A stretch of DNA of 64,000 nt, from NCBI GenBank assembly GCA_964443225.1, contig CAYUCC010000010.1, positions 36,455 to 100,454 on the forward strand, written 5' to 3'. Position numbers and translations under genes: made by a program. Of this stretch, positions 26,038 through 34,500 are shown piece by piece. The notes below the pieces were generated by a model. It searched no databases, was not told where the DNA came from, and worked only from the letters and a program-made list of their open reading frames with translations. The DNA comes from SSC4 sp964443225. GTDB taxonomy: Bacteria; Chloroflexota; Anaerolineae; SSC4; Amarolineaceae. Numbering within the stretch: the stretch's first letter is position 1; each line of letters starts with the position of its first letter.

Positions 26038-26061
26038 AAAAGTGGGGGTACGCCCACTTTT
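26038..26061 (-). terminator. Intrinsic terminator of the tgt-PstS-like operon
   Basis: Stem AAAAGTGGG / CCCACTTTT with a 6-nt loop; on the minus strand it is followed by TTCTTTTTG. It ends transcription about 100 nt after the PstS-like gene and before nusA. Confidence 0.85.
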
Positions 26062-26163
26062 GCACACGGTGTCAGGTCAACAACGGCGCTATTGTAGCAC
26101 AAGGCACGTTGGCATGCAAATCCTCACGGCGAATGCGGGTGGAGCCGCACGCCACGCCGGCTC

Positions 26164-27057
26164 CTACTTGCGCATGCCCGTCGTGCTTTGTGCCACCACA
26201 GCTTGTCCACCCGGGCTCAGCACAAAGTCGAAAAACGACTGCAGAGGCGCCGCCACCGGTTGGCGTGCCAGGAGGTAGAGGGGGTAAACCAGGTGATAAC
26301 CTCCCTGCAACAAGTCGGCCGCCGTGGGAACCACGCCCTCGACCGGTAACGTCTTAACCTGCGCTGACTGCTTGTCCCGCGACCCGGCAGTCGTCAAACC
26401 GAGCAGGGATACGTATCCAATGGCGGCCGGCCGCGAAGCGACGAAGTCCATCACCGCGGCATCGTTGGGCATCACGACGGCTCCCAACGTCACTGGTTGG
26501 TCGTTCATCACGGCGTGTTCGAACGCCGTACGCACGCCGGCGCCATCTTCGCGACTGATGACGATTGTTTCGCCGGCAGATCCGCCGAAGGCCGACCAGT
26601 CGAGGGTGTGCCCGCGGTAAAGGTTGCGCAGCTGCAACAAGGTCACATCGGTGATTGGGTTACGTGGATGCACGACGACCGCGGCGGCATCCCACGCCAC
26701 CGGCACCACCGCCAGGCCAGGCAAGTCGGTACTGGTGAGCCAGGATGACATGGCCAGGTCCGCCGTGCCGGCGTGCAGCGCCTGGAGCGCCAACTGGCTG
26801 TTGGCTGGTCGCAGGTCGAACGTAATGCCTGACGGTGCCGTCTGTTGGTACGCGTCGACCAGGTCATGCAGCAGCGGCAGTGTGCTGTCAGGCGCGACGA
26901 TGTGTAAAACGTGGGCTTCGGGTGTGGCTGCCGGTGGGCTGCTGCACGCCATCAAGGCGACTACCAAACAAGGTATTAGCACGAAGGCACAAAGGTGAGC
27001 ACGAAGGCGTGAAGGCAGGGGAAGGCGCCCGCACGCTGTGGAGCCAGGCGGATTCAT
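26164..27057 (-). CDS. PstS-like substrate-binding lipoprotein
   Basis: A 297-residue exported protein. A long N-terminal signal region ends in lipobox LMACSS. The mature part is a periplasmic-binding fold of the phosphate/tungstate type: HIVAPDSTLPLLHDLVDAYQ, then a TADLAMSS signature, VHPRNPITDVTLLQLRNLYRGHTLDWSAFGG, VISREDGAGVRTAFE and a GYVSLLGL segment. These resemble PstS proteins, but no permease or ATPase lies nearby and the ligand is not certain. Its ATG overlaps the tgt stop (27054-27057), so it is translated with tgt, an unusual pairing. The DNA for the signal region contains imperfect CACGAAGG-type repeats. Confidence 0.75.
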   Translation of the reverse strand: MNPPGSTACGRLPLPSRLRAHLCAFVLIPCLVVALMACSSPPAATPEAHVLHIVAPDSTLPLLHDLVDAYQQTAPSGITFDLRPANSQLALQALHAGTADLAMSSWLTSTDLPGLAVVPVAWDAAAVVVHPRNPITDVTLLQLRNLYRGHTLDWSAFGGSAGETIVISREDGAGVRTAFEHAVMNDQPVTLGAVVMPNDAAVMDFVASRPAAIGYVSLLGLTTAGSRDKQSAQVKTLPVEGVVPTAADLLQGGYHLVYPLYLLARQPVAAPLQSFFDFVLSPGGQAVVAQSTTGMRK

Positions 27058-28238
27058 GGCGGGTCCTGGGGTGTGCCGCCCCGCACCCGCTGCAGGCGCT
27101 GTGCCATTTGTCGATGGCGCACGGTCTGGTCACTGAGGTGGTAGTTGGCCAGGAACGTGTCACGGAACGCGGCAAACGATCCGGTGCGAATCGTCTCTCG
27201 AATCTCATCCATCAGGCGCAGCATGAAATGAAGGTTGTGCAGTGTGGCCAGGCGCAGCGCCAGGATTTCACCTGCCTTGAACAGATGGCGCAGATAGGCG
27301 CGGCTGAAAGTGCGGCAGCCATAACAGGTGCAGCCTTCTTCGACGGGCCGCGGGTCGTCGGCATACTGGGCGTTGCGCAGGTTCAAGCGGCCGTGGCGCG
27401 TCATGAGTCCGCCGTTGCGTGCAACCCGCGTCGGCAGCACGCAGTCGAACAGGTCGACACCGCGTGCCACCGCTTCGACGATGTCTTCCGGTGCGCCGAC
27501 CCCCATCAAATAACGCGGTCGGGCAGTGGGCAAACAGGGCACCGTCACGTCGAGGGTTGCGTACATGTCGGCTTTGGTCTCACCGACCGCCAGGCCGCCG
27601 ATGCCATAACCGGGGAAATCGAGCTCCCGCAGAAAGTGGGCACTGGCGATCCGGAGATCGGGGAATATCCCCCCCTGCACGATGCCAAACAACGCCTGGT
27701 CCGCACGTGCGTGGGCGGCGCGGCAGCGGGCAGCCCAGCTGTGCGTACGCTGCAATGCCGCTTCATTATAATGCCGGTCGAGCGGGTCGGCACACTCGTC
27801 GAGCACCATGATGATGTCAGCACCCAACTGCGCCTGGATCGTCATGACTTTTTCGGGCGTAAAGCGGTGCAGGCTGCCGTCCAGGTGCGAGCGGAAAGTA
27901 ACTCCATCCGCATCGATCTTACGCCGGTGGGCCAGGCTGAAAACCTGGTAACCGCCGGAATCGGTGAGGATGGGTCCTGACCACGCCATAAACCGATGGA
28001 GCCCTCCCATTCGATCTACCAGCTCACTGCCGGGGCGCAGGTAGAGATGATAGGTGTTGGCCAGGATCAGGGATGCGCCGAGCGCGGTGAGATCGTCGGG
28101 TGCCAACGTTTTGACCGTGGCCTGGGTGCCAACCGGGGCAAAACAGGGCGTGGCGATCGCACCGTGCGGGGTATGGAACAGCGCCGTACGCGCGGCGGTG
28201 ACGGTGTCGTGGGTTTGGATCTGAAACTCAAAAGCCAT
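27054..28238 (-). CDS. tgt: tRNA-guanine transglycosylase (queuosine)
   Basis: A 394-residue enzyme exchanging G34 for the preQ1 base in GUN-anticodon tRNAs. ATG 28238 gives the normal start MAFEFQIQTHD; the frame is open 100 codons upstream but without homology. Motifs: ATPCFAPVGTQATVK, ILANTYHLYLRPG, ILTDSGGYQVFSL with the general-base Asp, GIVQGG, YLMGVGAPEDIVEAVARGVDLFDCVLPTR with the nucleophilic Asp, and the zinc site CTCYGC...H. The -10 box lies six bases before the ATG and no Shine-Dalgarno sequence is present, pointing to a leaderless mRNA. Confidence 0.96.
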   Translation of the reverse strand: MAFEFQIQTHDTVTAARTALFHTPHGAIATPCFAPVGTQATVKTLAPDDLTALGASLILANTYHLYLRPGSELVDRMGGLHRFMAWSGPILTDSGGYQVFSLAHRRKIDADGVTFRSHLDGSLHRFTPEKVMTIQAQLGADIIMVLDECADPLDRHYNEAALQRTHSWAARCRAAHARADQALFGIVQGGIFPDLRIASAHFLRELDFPGYGIGGLAVGETKADMYATLDVTVPCLPTARPRYLMGVGAPEDIVEAVARGVDLFDCVLPTRVARNGGLMTRHGRLNLRNAQYADDPRPVEEGCTCYGCRTFSRAYLRHLFKAGEILALRLATLHNLHFMLRLMDEIRETIRTGSFAAFRDTFLANYHLSDQTVRHRQMAQRLQRVRGGTPQDPP

Positions 28239-28244
28239 GCGCCG

Positions 28245-28273
28245 ATTATACCATGGGCACCGTGTCTTGTATA
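28245..28273 (-). promoter_or_regulatory. tgt promoter, leaderless geometry
   Basis: Minus strand: TATACA (28268-28273), 17 bp, TATAAT (28245-28250), then six bases to the ATG at 28238. The transcript should start at or next to the start codon. Confidence 0.7.
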
Positions 28274-28334
28274 ATGGATTCGGCGGTCGTACCGGTTCGG
28301 TCCAACCCGGTCTCGCCCCACGTAAAGGAGGTGC

Positions 28335-28363
28335 TTGGACGCGCCATCGCCGTGTGTTATAAT
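28335..28363 (+). promoter_or_regulatory. Promoter of the FG-GAP/BACON gene
   Basis: TTGGAC (28335-28340), 17 bp, TATAAT (28358-28363), about 105 nt before the ATG. A second TATAAT at 28270-28275 has a weaker -35. Confidence 0.65.
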
Positions 28364-28419
28364 GGCGCCGCATACCATCGACCCCCCGTGAGGGACGCCA
28401 AACGTTCGTTTCGAATTCG

Positions 28420-28451
28420 AAAGACGTAAAGACGCAAAGACGCAAAGACGT
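28420..28451. repeat. Four 8-bp tandem repeats in the leader
   Basis: AAAGACGT, AAAGACGC, AAAGACGC, AAAGACGT in direct succession, partly overlapping a 14-bp palindrome (TTTCGAATTCGAAA, 28409-28422). They lie just before the GAGGAG ribosome-binding site. Confidence 0.8.
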
Positions 28452-28468
28452 AATGAGGAGAACTGCAC

Positions 28469-30745
28469 ATGCATCGACGAATCTCGACGCTACTACGACT
28501 CCTGGCTCTCGCTGCTGTTTTACCCCTGGCTGGGTGGCTGCCGGCACAGGTTCCGCAAGCAGCCGCCATCACGGCCGACGACGAGCTGGTTCTGATTTCT
28601 ACGACCGCCGGCAATGTGGGACGCATCATCATTCGCGATCCGCACCAGGCTGGCGGCACGCCAGCCAATTGGACTTCGCCGGATGTAGGATGGGAACGCG
28701 TCACCGCGGGCGATCTGAACGGCGACGGCTACGATGAGGTCATCGCCCTGCGTACGAACCAGATCAGGGCCTTCGACCCATTCCGCCCGAGCAGCACCAC
28801 CGCAGTCAACTTTCAGCGTACGCCACCCACCGGCGCCTGGCAGCTCGTCGCCGCAGGTGACTTCGACGGCGATGGACGTGACGAGATTGCGGCGGCCCAT
28901 TCCGAAGGGAGCGGTACGCGTCTGCGGGTCTACCGCGGCAACGCGGCGGGCACGTCGTGGAACGAAGTGTATACCGAAGGATTTGGTGCCGCGTTCCGTA
29001 TGATTACCACCGGTGACATCAACGATGATGGTCGCGAGGACTTTGGCATCCTGCGTGATACGGACCGGCGTATGCGGTGGTGGAGCGGCGCCAATTTTTC
29101 GACGTTGTTCGATCAAACCTATCAATTCACCTGGACCGACATGCGGGTTGGCGAGTACGCACGCGACACAACCACACGCAAAGAGATTGCCCTGACACGA
29201 CAAGGTGTCAGCTTCCAGCTGCCCTCCTTCTACGTGTGGCGCTGGAACGGGTTCAACGCGATGCAGGAACTGTACCAGGAAATTATGTACCCCAACTTCA
29301 CCTACCTGGCACCCAGCGACATCAACGGCGATGGAGATGAGGAGAACCTGCTCCTGCGCAGCGTCAACGACAACAACGTGCCACAGGTGACCATGCGCAA
29401 CATCTCGGGCACCTCGATGCGCGGCTTCGAACCGTCGGGCCTGGGGCCAGGCTGGTTCAACCTTGCCGCGGGGGACATCGACGGCGATGGTCGCGACGAA
29501 CCGGTCATCCTCCGTCCCACCGTGGTACGTCTCTACATGCAGCCTGAAGTCAACGATAGTTTCGAGGATATCAGCGGAAACTGGCGCCAATGGTTCGTGC
29601 TCGCCAACGTCGACGGCGGTGGTATCTCGAACCAGCCCGAACTGTCGGTGACCCCCACGAGTCTCAGTTTCGATGCCAATTATGGCGGCACACCACCTGC
29701 ACCCAAGACGTTCGTCGTCAAGAATGCCACCAACACCGGCAACCTCGCCTGGACCGCATCGGTCATTGGGGGATCGAGCTGGATCAACGTGTCGCCGTCG
29801 AACGGCTCGGCTGGACCCGCCGGCCAGACGGTCTCCGTCACGGTCAATCCGATTGGCCTGTCACCTGCCACCTACCAGGGCACCGTACGGATCACCGCCA
29901 CCCAGAACGGTGCGCCGGTGGCGGGCAGTCCCAGGGACGTCACGGTAACGATGGTGGTCCGTGCACCGAGCCTGGTCATCTCCCCCACCAGCTTGAGCTT
30001 TGTTGCCCAGGCCGGCGGAACCGCCCCGCCCCCGCTGCTGCTGCAGATCACCAACACGGGCGTACAGGGTGTGGTCGGTTGGAACCTGGCCATCGTAGGC
30101 AATGCACCCTGGTTGACAGTGACACCCACCAGCGGTATTGCACCGAGCCAGGTGACGGTGGGGGTTTCTACGGCGAGCATGCCGCCAGGCACCCACACCG
30201 CCACCATCCGTATCACGGCCATCGATCCTACGGTTGGCAACAGCCCGGTCGACGTACCCGTCAGCCTGACGATTACGGCACCCACGCTGGTCGTATCACC
30301 CTCGACGCTCAGCTGGGTCCAGGAGCGCAGCACACCCGTCGTGCCACGGCAGGTTTCGATCATACAGGCGGGCGGCGGCAGCGGCATCAACTGGACCGCG
30401 GGTCCGATTCCTTTGGCAACCTGGCAGGAATGGAAGGACAGGTTCCTGAATGAGCCACAGGCGTTCACACGCACCGAACGTGGTTGGCTGTACAAGGGTG
30501 CCGCAGGTGAAGAATTCATCGAAGCCTTCGAGTGGTTGACCCTGAGTCCCAATCAAGGCACAACTCCCACGTTGATGTCGGTGAGTTTCGATCCTGCGCT
30601 GATGCCTGACGGGATCACAGAGGTCACGATCGTCGTGGACGGCGGACCTAACAGCAACAATCGTTTCCAGGGCGTGGACGTCACGATTCTGCTCACCGCA
30701 CAGGGACAGCTGCGGCAGAACTACTTCCCCTACATGACGCCATAG
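28469..30745 (+). CDS. Secreted FG-GAP/VCBS-repeat protein with BACON-type domains
   Basis: A 758-residue exported protein. Residues 1-33 are a signal peptide ending near PQAAA. Residues about 36-370 contain five or more FG-GAP-like blades with calcium-type loops DLNGDGYDE, DFDGDGRDE, DINDDGRED, DINGDGDEE and DIDGDGRDE, as in integrin-type beta-propellers. Residues about 390-750 hold three Ig-like modules beginning LSVTPTSLSFDANYGG, LVISPTSLSFVAQAGG and LVVSPSTLSWVQERS, each with a W-I/L-x-V-x-P-x-x-G core typical of BACON-like domains. No enzyme motif or anchor is visible; extracellular binding or adhesion is a guess. GAGGAG stands 8 nt before the ATG. Confidence 0.75.
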   Translation: MHRRISTLLRLLALAAVLPLAGWLPAQVPQAAAITADDELVLISTTAGNVGRIIIRDPHQAGGTPANWTSPDVGWERVTAGDLNGDGYDEVIALRTNQIRAFDPFRPSSTTAVNFQRTPPTGAWQLVAAGDFDGDGRDEIAAAHSEGSGTRLRVYRGNAAGTSWNEVYTEGFGAAFRMITTGDINDDGREDFGILRDTDRRMRWWSGANFSTLFDQTYQFTWTDMRVGEYARDTTTRKEIALTRQGVSFQLPSFYVWRWNGFNAMQELYQEIMYPNFTYLAPSDINGDGDEENLLLRSVNDNNVPQVTMRNISGTSMRGFEPSGLGPGWFNLAAGDIDGDGRDEPVILRPTVVRLYMQPEVNDSFEDISGNWRQWFVLANVDGGGISNQPELSVTPTSLSFDANYGGTPPAPKTFVVKNATNTGNLAWTASVIGGSSWINVSPSNGSAGPAGQTVSVTVNPIGLSPATYQGTVRITATQNGAPVAGSPRDVTVTMVVRAPSLVISPTSLSFVAQAGGTAPPPLLLQITNTGVQGVVGWNLAIVGNAPWLTVTPTSGIAPSQVTVGVSTASMPPGTHTATIRITAIDPTVGNSPVDVPVSLTITAPTLVVSPSTLSWVQERSTPVVPRQVSIIQAGGGSGINWTAGPIPLATWQEWKDRFLNEPQAFTRTERGWLYKGAAGEEFIEAFEWLTLSPNQGTTPTLMSVSFDPALMPDGITEVTIVVDGGPNSNNRFQGVDVTILLTAQGQLRQNYFPYMTP

Positions 30746-30784
30746 CAGTTTTCAGACGCACGATCGTGGCGGGGCACCCATCTG

Positions 30785-30872
30785 GGTGTCCCGCTGCGCG
30801 TGCAGCGGGACACCTGGGTGTCCCTTTGCGCGTGCAGCGGGACACCTGGGTATCCCTTTGCGCGTGCAGCGG
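30785..30872. repeat. Palindromic 32-bp tandem repeat
   Basis: A perfect 13-bp hairpin (GGTGTCCCGCTGC, loop GCGT, GCAGCGGGACACC; 30785-30814) begins a tandem array with a 32-bp period (copies start at 30801, 30833 and, truncated, 30865). It lies between the converging FG-GAP and sirtuin genes and runs up to the sirtuin stop; no U-tract. Confidence 0.8.
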
Positions 30873-31688
30873 TCAAGCAGAAGCGGTCAGCAGTTGTACA
30901 AGGCGGGGCAGGACATAGGCCGCGTCACCCTGGATGACGACCTCGGCGCGGTTGTCGATGGGGGTTGCCTGGAAGTTGACGACGACGATTTTGGCGCCCC
31001 GCCGGCGCGCCAGAAACGGCAGATCGGCGGCCGGTTCCACCTCGAGTGAGGACCCCACCACGAGCATCACGTCACATTGCAGGGCATCTTCCTGGGCGGT
31101 TCGTAAGCTCTGGTACGGCGGTGGCTCACCAAACAGAATGACGTCGGGTTTCAACACGGAACCGCACGCCGGGCAGCGGGGAATTGCGCCGTACTGCAAA
31201 AACGGCGGCCACAGATCGAGAGCCGGATAGTGCGTATGGCACTGCAGGCAGGTTGCCGATCGCATATGACCGTGCAGTTCGACCACATCGACGGCGCCGG
31301 CCTTCTGGTGCAAATCGTCGATGTTCTGGGTAATGATGCGCTGCACCAGGCCGAGGGCTTCCAACCTGGCCAGTGCGATGTGGGCCGCGTTGGGCTGCGC
31401 ATGGAAGAGCGTCTGGGCAACGGGACGGATCCATTCATAGAAGCGTTCCGGTGCGTGGTAGAAGCTCCACAGTGATGCCACATCCATCGGGTCCGCCATG
31501 CTCCACAGCCCAGACTCTGCACTGCGAAAATCGGGAATTCCGGACGGGGTACTGATGCCGGCCCCCGTCAACACAATCGTGTGGCCAGAGGTGCGCAGGA
31601 TATCGGCCGCCATACGCAGGCGGCCTTCCAGAAGATTCAGGTCGGGTTGAGTTGGGCGCGACCAGCGTCGGGTAAACGAATCCCACAT
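30873..31688 (-). CDS. cobB: Sirtuin NAD-dependent deacylase
   Basis: A 271-residue Sir2-family enzyme: LTGAGISTPSGIPDFRS (NAD site), TQNIDDLHQKAG, catalytic His in ELHGH, two zinc Cys pairs (CLQC, CPAC), KPDVILFGE, GSSLEVEPA and VVVNFQATPID. It removes acyl groups from lysines using NAD in the cytoplasm. Eukaryote-like and bacterial class II/III features are not sorted out here. No Shine-Dalgarno sequence precedes ATG 31688; the -10 box ends six bases upstream, as for tgt. Confidence 0.93.
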   Translation of the reverse strand: MWDSFTRRWSRPTQPDLNLLEGRLRMAADILRTSGHTIVLTGAGISTPSGIPDFRSAESGLWSMADPMDVASLWSFYHAPERFYEWIRPVAQTLFHAQPNAAHIALARLEALGLVQRIITQNIDDLHQKAGAVDVVELHGHMRSATCLQCHTHYPALDLWPPFLQYGAIPRCPACGSVLKPDVILFGEPPPYQSLRTAQEDALQCDVMLVVGSSLEVEPAADLPFLARRRGAKIVVVNFQATPIDNRAEVVIQGDAAYVLPRLVQLLTASA

Positions 31689-31694
31689 ACATTA

Positions 31695-31723
31695 AATCTA
31701 TCACAATCTTGAACCGATCGCAA
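31695..31723 (-). promoter_or_regulatory. Sirtuin promoter, leaderless geometry
   Basis: Minus strand: TTGCGA (31718-31723), 17 bp, TAGATT (31695-31700), six bases, ATG at 31688. Confidence 0.5.
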
Positions 31724-31742
31724 ATTGCACCTTAAGCAAGCT

Positions 31743-31771
31743 TTGACAGTGTCCAGTTTTCAGTGTAAGAT
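31743..31771 (+). promoter_or_regulatory. Promoter of the glycolipid operon, leaderless geometry
   Basis: TTGACA (31743-31748), 17 bp, TAAGAT (31766-31771), eight bases, ATG at 31780. It is divergent from the sirtuin promoter 20 bp away. Confidence 0.75.
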
Positions 31772-31779
31772 GGGTGAGC

Positions 31780-32691
31780 ATGAGCATATCCAATGCTGGT
31801 GAGTCACGGTGTGCTGCGGTCAAAGGCTGGTTGACTTACACCTTGATGCGCATCATGGCCGCGCCAGCCAGGCACATGCCGCTGCACGGACCGTATCCGG
31901 CCCTGGATGGCCTGGCAGCTGGGCTTTGGCACGTCTTTCCGCGTGTGCGTGCGGGGCTGCTGCACAATGTAGCGCATGCGATGGGTGCGCGGCCCGACGA
32001 TCCTGCGGCCGTGGCTGCTGCGCGAACGGCTTACGGGCACCTGTGGCTGAACACGCTCGACCTGTTGCGCGCCCCAACGCTCAGTGCGTCGGCACTGGCC
32101 GACGTGGTTACCATCGAGGGCGAAGCGACGCTGCGGCAGGTGCGTGATACGGCGGGCCGTGCAATCCTGGTGACCGGGCATTTTGCGGGGGGCGAATTGG
32201 CGCTGCAGGCAATGGCCGCTGCCGGGTGGACGGCCCACCTGCCCGTCGAACATCTCTGCCCGCCAGCGTTTTTCGACTGGGTATGCCAACTGCGCAGCCG
32301 GCATGGTCACCATCTCGTCGCCAGCGATACGCTTCTGAAACCATTGATACGTGTGCTGCGAACGGGAGGTGGGGTGATGCTCACACTCGACCGCGATCTC
32401 ACCCAGCGCGGCACACCGGTTGAATTGTGCGGTGCCGTGGCCCGCCTGCCTGCCGGTGCCGCGATACTCAGCGCACGCTACGGCGCGCCTTTGATTCCGA
32501 TGCATGTGTGCCGCCTGGCCAATGGGCATGTGATAGTATCGGTTGGTGAGCCGCTGTGCTGCGAAACCGGTGCATCGAGGTCCCGCAGCCACGCGCAAAC
32601 CCTGGCCGACGTGCTCGAACCAATGATTACGGCGGCACCCGAGCAATGGGTTTTGACAACACCGTTATGGGATTCGACGATCAGCGCTTGA
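31780..32691 (+). CDS. LpxL/PatA-like lysophospholipid acyltransferase
   Basis: A 303-residue acyltransferase of the HtrB/LpxL group, which includes mycobacterial PatA. The catalytic HX4E motif is HFAGGE; around it are GRAILVTGHFAGGELALQAMAAAG and VMLTLDRDLTQRGTPVELCG. The N-terminus (LTYTLMRIMAAPARHMPLHGPYPALDGLA) is amphipathic and likely lies on the inner membrane face. ATG 31780 was chosen because of the leaderless promoter geometry; a GTG two codons earlier is in frame. It is followed, with overlap, by a PimA-like glycosyltransferase and a CDP-alcohol phosphatidyltransferase, the same three activities that build acylated phosphatidylinositol mannosides in Actinobacteria; the role here is inferred from that. 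Confidence 0.82.
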   Translation: MSISNAGESRCAAVKGWLTYTLMRIMAAPARHMPLHGPYPALDGLAAGLWHVFPRVRAGLLHNVAHAMGARPDDPAAVAAARTAYGHLWLNTLDLLRAPTLSASALADVVTIEGEATLRQVRDTAGRAILVTGHFAGGELALQAMAAAGWTAHLPVEHLCPPAFFDWVCQLRSRHGHHLVASDTLLKPLIRVLRTGGGVMLTLDRDLTQRGTPVELCGAVARLPAGAAILSARYGAPLIPMHVCRLANGHVIVSVGEPLCCETGASRSRSHAQTLADVLEPMITAAPEQWVLTTPLWDSTISA

Positions 32692-33836
32692 AGATCGCGC
32701 TTGTTTCCCCGTACGACGTGTCCGTACCGGGGGGCGTCACAAAACATGTTGCTGGTCTGGCCAGACAACTGCGCCAGGGTGGCCATGACGTCGAGGTACT
32801 GGCGCCGTGCTCATCGTCCCACACCAACGGTAATGGGATCGGGACGCAGGATGGGCTGGTCAACCTGTCACCGCACGTCTTGCGGTTTCCCTATTCCGGA
32901 TCGGTAGCCCACGTTTGCATCGACCCACAGGCGTGGTGGCGAGTGAGGAATCGTTTGCGGCACATCCGCTTCGATGTGATCCACCTCCACGAGCCATTTG
33001 CGCCAGGAATCTCCTGGGCAGTCCTGGGCCAGGTGCGGCGAGCACCCTCCACCGTCTTCGTGGGTACATTCCATGCCTATCGTGAGCCGCGAAGCCGCTG
33101 GTACACCTGGGCCGGTCCGGTGTGGACGCACAGCATGCGCTTGTTGGACGGGCACATCGCCGTATCGGCCGCGACCGCCGCTTTCTGGAACCAGTACGTC
33201 GACGTGACATTTCGGCTCATTCCCAACGGGATCGATCCTCGTTTTTTCGCCCAGGCGGGCAGCGAGCCGCTGCCGGGCGAAGAGGAAGTGCTCTTTATCG
33301 GGCGGTTGGAGCCACGAAAGGGATTGGATGTACTCCTGCGCGCCTGGGAAATCGTGGAAAGACACGACCACCACGTGTGGTTGACCATCGCAGGGGCGTA
33401 TACGGCGGTGGACCGGCGCCCATACCAGGAACTGGCGGGACAACTGCGGCTGCAGCGGGTCCGTTTTGTCGGACCGGTGCCCGAATCCAGGCTGCTTGCG
33501 TGCTACCAGCGGGCCAGCATCGTTTGCGCACCGGCCAAAGGTTACGAGAGTTTCGGGCTCGTGCTGCTCGAAGCCATGGCCGCCGGTCGCGCGGTGGTGG
33601 CATCGGATATTGTCGGGTACCGCACCCTGGTCGTTGACAGCCAGGACGGAATGCTGGTCAAACCGAATTGCCCGCAATCGTTGGCTGCAGCCATTCTCAC
33701 CCTCCTGCGAAACCCTGAGCAACGGCAGAAGTTGGGCGAGCGGGGTCGCTGCGTGGCCCATCGTTACACGTGGGAAGCGGTTACCAACCAGCTGCTCAGT
33801 TACTATCATGAACTTCGACAAAAGAAAACCAGGTGA
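32667..33836 (+). CDS. GT4-family glycosyltransferase, PimA-like
   Basis: A 389-residue GT-B glycosyltransferase. The N-terminal domain begins KIALVSPYDVSVPGGVTKHVAGLA, the glycine-rich loop of PimA-type mannosyltransferases; HEPFAPGISW, a FIGRLEPRKGLDVLLRAW block and the donor-site YESFGLVLLEAMAAGRAVVASDI (ExF-x6-E) follow. GDP-mannose transfer to a phosphatidylinositol-type lipid is suggested by the neighbours but not proven. ATG 32667 overlaps the acyltransferase by 25 bp; no Shine-Dalgarno sequence is clear, and an earlier ATG at 32646 is possible. The downstream lipid synthase starts 7 bp after its stop. Confidence 0.88.
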   Translation: MGFDDQRLKIALVSPYDVSVPGGVTKHVAGLARQLRQGGHDVEVLAPCSSSHTNGNGIGTQDGLVNLSPHVLRFPYSGSVAHVCIDPQAWWRVRNRLRHIRFDVIHLHEPFAPGISWAVLGQVRRAPSTVFVGTFHAYREPRSRWYTWAGPVWTHSMRLLDGHIAVSAATAAFWNQYVDVTFRLIPNGIDPRFFAQAGSEPLPGEEEVLFIGRLEPRKGLDVLLRAWEIVERHDHHVWLTIAGAYTAVDRRPYQELAGQLRLQRVRFVGPVPESRLLACYQRASIVCAPAKGYESFGLVLLEAMAAGRAVVASDIVGYRTLVVDSQDGMLVKPNCPQSLAAAILTLLRNPEQRQKLGERGRCVAHRYTWEAVTNQLLSYYHELRQKKTR

Positions 33837-33843
33837 TCAGACT

Positions 33844-34434
33844 ATGTTAACGTCCTGGCTGCGCGAGAAATCGCGCAGCATTCTGGAACCCATCGCGCGC
33901 GTCCTGCAGGCCACCCATATTTCCCCGAACATGCTGACTGTGATCGGTTTTATTTTTGCGCTCGGCGTGGCCTTCGTCTTGGCGTCCGGTCAGCTTCGGC
34001 TGGGCGGCATCCTGATGATATTGGCCGCCGTCTTCGATGCCTTCGATGGCACGCTGGCTCGCGTATCCAACCGTACCAGTCGTTTTGGCGCCTTCCTCGA
34101 CTCCACACTCGACCGGTATTCCGAATCGGTGATCTTTGTAGGCCTGCTGTTTTACTACTTCCAGGTGGGGCTTCAGACAGAAGCGATCCTTGTGGTAGTA
34201 TCCCTCGTCGGGTCCCTGATGGTCAGTTATACGCGAGCACGCGCCGAAGGTCTCGGACTCGACATTAAGTCCGGTCTGTTGACCCGTGTCGAACGCGTCG
34301 TCATCCTGATTGTGGGTCTGATCAGTGGCTGGATGCTGATTGCCCTCTGGTTGTTGGCCATCCTGACCAACGTGACCGCGCTCCAACGCATCTACGCCGC
34401 CTGGCGTCTCACCGGAGGTGAACGCGGGCACTAG
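33844..34434 (+). CDS. CDP-alcohol phosphatidyltransferase
   Basis: A 196-residue membrane enzyme. The full signature D-x2-DG-x2-AR-x8-G-x3-D-x3-D is present as DAFDGTLAR, eight residues, GAFLDSTLD. Five to six hydrophobic helices surround it. The family joins a CDP-activated lipid (usually CDP-diacylglycerol) to an alcohol such as glycerol-phosphate, inositol or inositol-phosphate. With a PimA-like transferase and an acyltransferase beside it, a phosphatidylinositol (phosphate) synthase is the best guess. Order here is acyltransferase-PimA-synthase; Mycobacterium has synthase-PatA-PimA. The ATG is 7 bp after the glycosyltransferase stop. Confidence 0.9.
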   Translation: MLTSWLREKSRSILEPIARVLQATHISPNMLTVIGFIFALGVAFVLASGQLRLGGILMILAAVFDAFDGTLARVSNRTSRFGAFLDSTLDRYSESVIFVGLLFYYFQVGLQTEAILVVVSLVGSLMVSYTRARAEGLGLDIKSGLLTRVERVVILIVGLISGWMLIALWLLAILTNVTALQRIYAAWRLTGGERGH

Positions 34435-34500
34435 AATGTTGGCTAGTCGCTAACCTGGTTCTATTCGACCGTTGCTTTTTCGACCTAATGGACGTCATCA

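Noticed and set aside
32556..32666. Longer N-terminus for the PimA-like glycosyltransferase
   Set aside because: It lies inside the acyltransferase gene and contains no glycosyltransferase residues; the fold begins at KIALVSPYD.
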